Source: Poa pratensis (lineage: Eukaryota; Streptophyta; Magnoliopsida; Poales; Poaceae). Taken from it: a stretch of 64,000 nucleotides of DNA. Shown in pieces: positions 57,301-64,000 of this stretch. The position numbers were made by a program, and so were the translations under genes. The stretch spans positions 3,283,368 to 3,347,367 of the forward strand of contig CAMZMU010000049.1 in NCBI GenBank assembly GCA_947311845.1, written 5' to 3'. Under the pieces are notes generated by a model, which saw only the letters and a program-made list of their open reading frames with translations, ran no database searches and was not told the origin of the DNA. Numbering within the stretch: the first letter of the stretch is position 1; each line of letters starts with the position of its first letter.

Positions 57301-57960
57301 TTATTTGCTTTGCTTCTATGGTAGTTCTTCCTGACGCACGATCCGTTTCAACATTTGGTCTATTTTTGTAACTCTTCAAATGTATATTTGTTTGTTGATA
57401 CTAATCATGAAGGTTGTGAATCTTGTTGTTTTCCTATCCATCCGTATGTAGAGTATGGCTAGTTTTAGAGTTCTTTAAAACAACTGGAGGCAGGCTGGTA
57501 GTATTTTTCTGACCATGTTTTCATCATCATCTTGGTCCAAGGAGCGAGTCCGAGGTGGGCGTCTTGTGAGTGCATTATCAGGAACCGAGCCACACTATCA
57601 GGTTCAGAGAACAGGTGAGAGACAGAATAATTCAGTGCTCACTAGTTTCTTCAGTTAATTCGCCGATGGCGTTCGCCACCGGCACAGCAGCAGCGTCTGT
57701 GGTGTAGGACTGTCACCGTCGGCACTGATGATAAGAGGGATCGCGAGCAGCGCGGGCTGACATCGATCCATCCCAATCGAATTTGCCGTTCACCTGATGG
57801 TGTGGCTCGATTCCTGAAGTTCAGACTTCGGAGCAGCGACTTGTGTCGAGGACCTTCAGGTCCTCTGTCACTCCGGCCCCACCTGTCGGCAACTAACCAC
57901 GCACAGCCGCAATCAATCCCATCCCAGAATTTCCCCACGCAAGTCAACACCCTACCGGAC
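54359..57960. other. F7-F8 intergenic DNA
   Basis: 54359-54700 repeats the 3' flank shared with F4, F6 and F8. 55400-55730 resembles 35060-35260. A Harbinger-type MITE is at 56202-56492. 57877-57901 carries CCCCACCTGTCGGCAACT ahead of F8. No gene was recognised in this stretch. Confidence 0.55.
56202..56492. mobile_element. PIF/Harbinger-type MITE, 291 bp
   Basis: Long inverted ends GGCCTTGTTTA...GTATTTTAGGGGATG, nearly matched at the right end, flanked by TTA on both sides (56199-56201, 56493-56495). TTA is the usual target of this superfamily. The phrase 'cctaaaatacacta' recurs inside. Confidence 0.85.
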
Positions 57961-59233
57961 ATGCCGCCGCCAACGCTGCCGGAGGATCTTCTCGAGGAGG
58001 TATTCCTCCGCCTTCCGCCGGACGAGCCCGCGTCGCTCGTGCGCGCCTGCCTCGCCAGCGACCTCTGGCTCGACCTCCTCACCGGCCCCGCCTTCAACGC
58101 CCGCTACCGCGACTTCCACGGCGCTCCCCCCATGCTCGGCTTCTTCTACTTCCGGCACCCGCCCTCCGACGCCTCACCGGAGAAAGAAGAGACCGAGCCA
58201 CTCTTCATCTCCACCACCAAATTCGCCGCGCGCGTTTCCTCCCAAGACCAAGGCTGGGACAGCCGGTACGCATGCAATGCGCTGGACTGCCGCCATGGCC
58301 GCGTCGTCCTTGCGGATAGGGACAGTTTTCCGGAAGCCATGCTCACCGTCTCGGACCCCATGACGGGCAGATGGTGGCCCCTGGCCGAGGTCAAGTACTT
58401 GGAGAGCTATGGGGCCGCGGTGCTCTGCGCCGTCGCTGGCTGCGACCACCGTGCGTGCCATGACGGCCCTTTCCGGGTGATCGTCGTCCGCGTCGACAAT
58501 GATGATGGTGCCAGCGTGTGGCTGTCCTCACCGGAGACGGCTGAACCAGCTTCTTCTGGTTTTCGTCCTGGCCACTGGGTCAAGGTGTGCTCTGGATTTC
58601 ATATTGAGGACAGACCATACATGGAACCAACTGCCCCTGTCCTGGTCGAAGATGGGCTTCACTTCATGCTTCTCTACATGGATGATTGTGTTGGGATTCT
58701 CAGATACAACTTGAGCTCGAATTGCTTATGGCTGATTGACGCGCCTCTAGACGTGGTTGTTACTTCGGGTGCCACTATCCTCATGGCGATGGAAGGTGGC
58801 AATTTGGGGTTTGCATATGTGGCCGGGTTAACACTCTATGTGTGGTCAAGACAGCGTGGTTCCGACGGAGTTGCCTCCTGGACTGAATACAAAGTAATCA
58901 ATCTCAAGGAACTTCTTCCCATTCTAAATCCAGAGAATACACTTACGTTGGTTGGATCTGTGGAGGGCCGCGATATCATTTTTGTGTCCACGGACCTTGG
59001 CATCTGCGAGATTAACCTCAAGACGCTACAGTGGAAGAAGATCTGGAAGAAACAAGAAATCCGTACTTTAGTTCCATATATGAGTTTTTACAGTCCTGAA
59101 GGTATATCTTTATCTCATTTCTTTTGTGATTCTGGAGCAGATCTTAAATACTAATATACTAGTCAGTGCACCAAACAAATGATTGAATGCTTTAATCATA
59201 TCAAAAGCTGTATTTATATTTGCAGAACTATGA
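57961..59233 (+). CDS. F8: intact F-box/beta-propeller protein, 382 residues
   Basis: I choose ATG 57961 (MPPPTLPEDLLEEVFLRLPP) because it aligns with the starts of F1-F7. The frame is also open from an ATG at 57802, but that stretch contains the CCACCTGTCGG leader shared with non-coding upstream DNA of the other genes. Exon 1 ends at 59101 ('ctgaag|gtatat', phase 1). After a 124-bp intron, exon 2 (59226-59233) adds E-L-stop. F-box at about 5-46. Propeller landmarks are NALDCRHGRVVLAD, VAGCDHRACHDGPFRVIVVR, GILRYNLSSNCLWLID and LGICEINLKTLQWKK. Role as for F7. Together with F7 it is the only array member with no visible lesion. Confidence 0.85.
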
Positions 59234-59511
59234 TGCTACACATTGACAACATATGGTTGAAGATGTTTAGGGAAAGAGCAAAGATAACCAAATGGCTATT
59301 CTGATCACCAATCACTTGTGTTACTATTCACTATCCAATAGCTGCTTTGGTGGAGTGGTGCTTGTTTTCTCACAGTACTGTTGGATTTTGGCTTTTGGCA
59401 GTAAGCTTGATAATCTATCCATGTTGTCATGCTTAAGTGGGTCAATGTGTTACATGTAATTAACCTCCAATTTTTTGAGTAGCAGTAACAAGGGTTTTTC
59501 TTAGCCGCAGT
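59234..59511. other. F8 3' flank
   Basis: Homologous to the 3' flanks of F4, F6 and F7 up to about 59490 ('agtagcagtaac'), where the match is broken by the hAT MITE and its surroundings. Confidence 0.6.
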
Positions 59512-59698
59512 CACTGGCGGACCTTAATGGAGGCCAAAAGGGCCATGGCCCCCCCAACTCAATTAGATTTTGCACAATACTAATTAGTATTTATCATTTT
59601 TTTACCATACAAAACATAAAATAATTCGATTTAGCCCCCTCAGTTGTCACCTTATGTATTTTAGCCCCTCCAATATTTATGGTCAAGGTCCGCCACTG
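59512..59698. mobile_element. hAT MITE, 187 bp, perfect 8-bp target duplication
   Basis: Ends CACTGGCGGACCTT and (reverse) CAGTGGCGGACCTT. GCCGCAGT flanks both sides (59504-59511, 59699-59706). Same terminal type as the elements at 6723 and 17650. Non-coding. Confidence 0.85.
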
Positions 59699-59706
59699 GC
59701 CGCAGT

Positions 59707-60946
59707 GGCACGGTGAGTTCCAGATTATTACCCCAATTTTTCTTTAGTGAATTGACTGAATTCATAATAGACTCTATCGAGATAGGAATAGGATTAGCTA
59801 CTTAGTTCCAACGTGTTTGTTTTTCAGTGGTATCAAGTTGTTGTTGTTGGTTTGCACGGAGATAGCATCCGTTTCTCCTCTACACCAAGCTCTCATCTGC
59901 CCCATGCATTCAGGAGCCCCCGACTTCACCAGCAGTGTTTGTAGCCAGGGAACAACACAGGTGACATTCCCCATCTGTCTGCCTTTATTTAATCTTATAG
60001 CATGTTAGATCTAATGCTCATTTGGTGGTAAAACTGATCAATAATCTTTTTCTCTGTTATTTTAGTTGGCGTTCATGGCTAGTTATAATTTAGCTGTGGT
60101 ATATAAACAATAATGATTGATTATGTAATACTGACGCGCCTTCCGAAAAATGCAGACTTGCTTTTTTTTGCTATTCTTTTTCCCAATGAGAGCAAGGAAA
60201 CATGTAACACCATTTGCTCTAGCTTATTTGCTGATGAAGAATTGGTAAATTAGCTTGATAGGCTTTCTTTATCTTTTTAGTGGACAAGGATCACGTGCAG
60301 TTGCTTCTTCCACTGTAGCTTATGCAGTAAACCAACTCTGAGCACCGAACATGGAGCCAACGACTAGATTAGCTTACCACCTTTTCTTTCTTACTCTTTA
60401 TTGTTCTCCTAAAAACATTATACATCTCTGGAAAAAGTAGTTGTATCATGTACACCGTAAACACACTACAAAGAAAAATAAAGCGTCTCTTAAAAATAGA
60501 TTAGCTATATAATTTTTTTAATTGCCATTCTCTTATTTCAGTTTGAGTGGCAGTATAAAACGTTGGTCCTCATTTGATCGTTACCAGGGATAAAAAGTTG
60601 AACTATTTATTGATGCCCCTTGTGTGTATCCTATGTTTTTACTATGATTCTAGACTTAAATCTTCTTTTTCCAACTGAGACAGTTTACTTAAAGGATTAA
60701 ATGCCACAAGGACTTCAATTGTACCCTCGCAAAAAAAAGAACTTCAATAGTTGCAGTTTTCTTTTTGGCAAATCAATACTTGCAGTTGTGCTATTGGTAG
60801 TCTTCAACAATGTCGACGTATGACTGTATACCTGACGTTTTGTTTTTTAGTAGGGCTATGGACCAGAGTCAGCTGAAGACAAATATAGGCTATATATGCT
60901 GCTAAGAAGCTTGAATTTTAACAGGGAGTCTTCGCCTGCATCAGTC
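59707..60946. other. Intergenic DNA; no gene recognised
   Basis: AT-rich with short accidental frames. The stretch after 59820 ('gttgttgttggtttgcacggagatagc') has mildly coding-like composition but no recognisable motif or clear exon structure. Confidence 0.35.
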
Positions 60947-61196
60947 TGAGCCCCACCAACTGCTTAGAATTTTGGCAGTTGGAATTTCTCCAGATGGTGT
61001 GTACTCATCTGAACTTAGAGGTGAACTTGAGCTGGTCTTCTAGATCTCCATTCTACGGATTACACTAGGCTTGAGCCCCACCAACTGCTTAGAATTTTGG
61101 CAGTTGGAATTTCTCCAGATGGTGTGTACTCATCTGAACTTAGAGGTGAACTTGAGCTGGTCTTCTAGATCTCCATTCTACGGATTACACTAGGCT
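60947..61196. repeat. Perfect tandem duplication, 2 x 125 bp
   Basis: The unit from 'tgagccccaccaactgc' to 'ttacactaggct' is at 60947-61071 and 61072-61196 with no difference that I can see. Very recent duplication, or an assembly artefact. Confidence 0.9.
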
Positions 61197-62462
61197 CCTT
61201 TTTGATGTACGTCTCCAAACCTTATCTGCAACATGGTTTCGTTTGTATTTTTTGTTAGCATTCCTGAGTTAATGGAATTTCCTACTTTAGATGGATTCTA
61301 AGCACTTTTACATTTTAGTCCCTCCTGTTTTCAAAACTCAACGTGCACTCCACTGCAGACCCACTTAAACGAAGGGGTATATAGCGTTGCCCGACCTTCT
61401 CTATATTTACAGAAGAAATGCCGCTACGGTGATTTTTCCTAAGTAAATTTGTGACTATTAAAAAAAATCTCATGTCATGGACAAAAAAAATTGCAGCAAA
61501 TATTCACAACATTTTCTATAAACTAGTAATGCTGCATAAAGTGGTTAAACAACATTTTTTTCCTGCATATGGCTTTACAACAAAAATGAAGAACTATTTC
61601 AACAAAAAAATACTACAACAAAAAACCATGAGTTTCTAGCAATTAAAAAAAAGATCAATTGTTGCTGAAAATTATTTTGCAACAAAATGGTTAAGTAACA
61701 AATGGTTTGCCATATTCATTTGCGACAAAAACCACCACCTATTTTAACCAAAAACACAAATGGTTTCAACAAAAATAATCACCCTTTTACAACAATATAA
61801 AGGGTTAAACAACATCTTTTACTACAGATTCATTTGCAACAAAAACCGCCAACTATTTCAAAAAATTTAACAAGTGATGACAACTAAAAAGATGTGTTTG
61901 CAATATTGTAACAAACCACGTAACACATGGGTGAAAAAACCCTGGAACAACACATAACTAGCAAACGCCCAGAAAACCTTACAACATTGAGCGTGTGATT
62001 TCACAGCAAAAGTCATGTTAGTTTGTAACATCCGAAAATGCAGCATTGAGGGAAAGTAGACTTGTAGGAATCACTTGAAAACATAGCAAAAATCTTCCTT
62101 GTTGTGCCTTCACAAAATTCTTGTACGCTGTATCGAAAAAAGCTTTAAAAAAACTCAACAGTCAGTCCTAAGTTAGGACTCCTAACTTGTTGAACTGGAC
62201 TGTTAGCTTCGAAAACAAATGGGCCGAAATCAGTTTTGGGCCAAAAAAACTTGAGCGGGAAAGGGAACGCTCGTGCTGGAAAGCGATCCTTTTTTTAAAA
62301 GAAAAAAAGCGATTCTTTTCTAACACGGAAGAAGCTTTTCCAAAAGAAAAAGAAACCAGACAGGCAGACACCCGTCCCGCACTCGCTCGCTCGCCTTTCC
62401 CCGCCCACCCACGCCGCCGCCGGATCCCATTCCGGGGCTGGGAGCAGGCATCTTTCTTTTCT
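61197..62462. other. AT-rich array DNA upstream of the LINE
   Basis: 61440-62100 repeats CAACAAAAA-type units every 20-40 bp, like the array at 9405-10480. AGTCCTAAGTTAGGACT at 62163-62179 is a perfect palindrome. 62360-62440 is GC-rich and resembles the F4 leader at 39177-39235. No gene. Confidence 0.45.
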
Positions 62463-62656
62463 TTGTCCAAGGGGGAGTGTCGGGATACGTGTTAATGACG
62501 ACATCGGTCATTACTTCCAAACGCTCAAGGGGTTAAGACAGGGAGATCCGATGTCTCCTATCTTATTTAATCTCGTCGTTGACATGTTGGCTATTTTAAT
62601 TTCTCGTGCAAAGGAGGATGGACAAGTGGGTGGGTTATTACCTCATCTTGTTGAAG
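62463..62656 (+). repeat. Extra copy of a LINE reverse-transcriptase segment
   Basis: From 'ttgtccaaggggg' to 'catcttgttgaag' this repeats 62701-62895, differing only by one G in a short G run. It encodes the GLRQGDPMSP block of the reverse transcriptase but has no LINE sequence before it. Confidence 0.9.
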
Positions 62657-64000
62657 AATGAAAGGGTTCTCGGCAGATTGGTGTAATTGGATTGATCACT
62701 TTGTCCAAGGGGGGAGTGTCGGGATACGTGTTAATGACGACATCGGTCATTACTTCCAAACGCTCAAGGGGTTAAGACAGGGAGATCCGATGTCTCCTAT
62801 CTTATTTAATCTCGTCGTTGACATGTTGGCTATTTTAATTTCTCGTGCAAAGGAGGATGGACAAGTGGGTGGGTTATTACCTCATCTTGTTGAAGGTGGG
62901 GTTTCGATACTCCAATATGCGGATGACACGATTCTATTCCTCGAGCATGACATTGCGAAAGCCATGAATATGAAACTCATTTTAGTGTTGTTTGAACAGA
63001 TCTCGGGTTTGAAAATTAATTTTCACAAAAGCGAATTATATTGTTTTGGGGCGGCCAAAGATCAACAAGCTGAGTATTGTTCGATTTTTGGGTGTGGAGT
63101 TGGCTCCTTGCCTTTTAGGTATTTGGGAATACCGATTCATTTTAGGAAATTGCTGAACAAGGAATGGAAAACGGTAGAAGATAGGTTTGAAAAGAAGTTG
63201 GCAGCTTGGGTGGCAAAGATGTTGTCTTACGGAGACCGTCTTGTCCTCATTAATTCGGTTTTAACAAGTCTGCCAATGTTCCTACTATCCTTTTTTGAAA
63301 TTCCTAAGGGAGTCCGCAAACGGTTGGATTTTTATCGTTCTCGTTTCTTTTGGCAAAGCAATCAACATAAGCGAAAATATAGATTAACAAAGTGGAACCT
63401 GGTGTGTAGACCAAAGGATCAAGGTGGGCTGGGCATCTCGGTTTTGGAAATACAAAATAAATGCCTCCTTAGTAAGTGGCTGTTTAAATTATTAAGGGAA
63501 GATGGCGTATGGAAAGAATTGCTAGTTAACAAATATCTAGGGGTAAATCGTTATCCCAGGTGCGTGTGCAACCTTTGGATTCGCCTTTTTGGAAGGGAAT
63601 CATGAGGGTAAAAGATGATTTCTTTCAACGCGGAAGATTTAAAGTCGGTAACGGGGAGCAAGTCCGGTTTTGGGAGGACAGTTGGCTAAGTCCAAACCCT
63701 TTATGCGATGAATATCCAAACCTGTACCAACTTGCGTCTAATAAGAACAGTTTGGTGGCTGATGTGCTTAGGACAGTGCCTATCAACTTACCTTTCCGAC
63801 GGACTTTGATAGGGAATAATAGAACGGTGTGGTTTCGCCTTGTTGAGAGGTTAATGCGGATTCATCTTAGTGATCAGGAGGACTCGTTTTCTTGGGCTCT
63901 CACTTCCAATGGCATGTTTACGGTAAAGTCATTGTATGCGGACTTTCTAAACGGTCACACTAGATATTTGCGTAAGTATCTCTGGAAGTTAAAAATACCA
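62657..64000 (+). mobile_element. 5'-truncated L1-type LINE, reverse transcriptase to zf-RVT region
   Basis: The frame at 62658-63605 reads FVQGGSVGIRVNDDIGHYFQ, the RT block GLRQGDPMSPILFN, the catalytic YADD (QYADDTILF), then the L1 connection region (SGLKINFHKSE, FRYLGIPIHF, SYGDRLVLINSVL, SRFFWQ). A one-base loss near 63543 ends this frame. Another frame continues KSLSQVRVQPLDSPFWKGIM without a stop to the window edge (WKLKIP), the start of the zinc-binding RT-associated domain. The endonuclease and the first part of the RT are missing, so the copy is dead. In an intact element this enzyme performs target-primed reverse transcription. Confidence 0.85.

Noticed and set aside
57802..57960. 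Upstream in-frame ATG that would lengthen F8 by 53 residues
   Set aside because: The extension covers the CCACCTGTCGG leader, which is non-coding before the other genes, and it lacks similarity to any F-box N-terminus.
62163..62179. Perfect palindrome AGTCCTAAGTTAGGACT as a regulatory site or terminator
   Set aside because: Single short palindrome in AT-rich transposon DNA with no gene beside it; no support for function.
1..64000. tRNA, rRNA or organelle-derived insertions
   Set aside because: None recognised by eye on either strand; a covariance-model search and a plastid/mitochondrial alignment would be needed to exclude small ones.

Overview
This window is nuclear DNA from a grass. It is probably a pooid cereal of the wheat/barley/Aegilops group, though no organism-specific marker proves this. 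The evidence is spliced plant gene families (a glutamate-receptor-like channel and F-box/beta-propeller proteins), a Stowaway MITE beginning CTCCCTCCGTCCC, CACTA ends with subterminal repeat arrays, hAT, Mutator-like and Helitron-like ends, PIF/Harbinger-type MITEs and an L1-type LINE. No prokaryotic or organellar genes were recognised.

Layout. 1-5316 is nested repeats, including two unlike CACTA ends. 5750-17360 is one glutamate receptor-like (GLR) gene on the + strand. Its five exons splice without a frame break into 665 residues, and its first intron is 9.27 kb of transposons. 17361-26950 is a transposon graveyard: a reversed LINE 3' end split by a hAT element, a GLR tail relic, a duplicated segment whose two copies carry different transposons, a Helitron-like end beside gene fragments, a 181-bp MITE made of GCGCTATAGCGC palindromes, and a CACTA end. 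26954-59233 is a tandem array of eight F-box genes or gene remains, all on the + strand and separated by duplicated intergenic DNA. 59234-64000 is repeats ending in a truncated LINE that runs out of the window.

The F-box array is the main biology. Each member has one large exon (F-box plus a probable beta-propeller) and a conserved splice to a tiny last coding exon. Intron length and tail separate two subfamilies: F1, F2, F3 and F5 have introns of 248-270 bp and an E-R/T-type tail; F4, F6, F7 and F8 have introns of 111-134 bp and a 2-4 residue tail. Only F7 (53075) and F8 (57961) read intact. F3 loses its C-terminus to a frameshift, F4 breaks in its last quarter, F6 has one nonsense codon and a duplicated out-of-frame start codon, F1 has two frameshifts, F2 at least four, and F5 has lost its F-box. 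Intact members would act as substrate adaptors of SCF ubiquitin ligases; their targets cannot be read from sequence.

I did not find a clearly new biological system. The best leads are the GLR whose amino-terminal domain has lost its core in frame, the GLR tail relic behind an acceptor-like site, the reciprocal MITE/Helitron occupancy of the duplicated segment, and the conserved micro-exon of the F-box array. Coordinates of transposon ends with matched target-site duplications are exact by eye; ends of old repeats are approximate.
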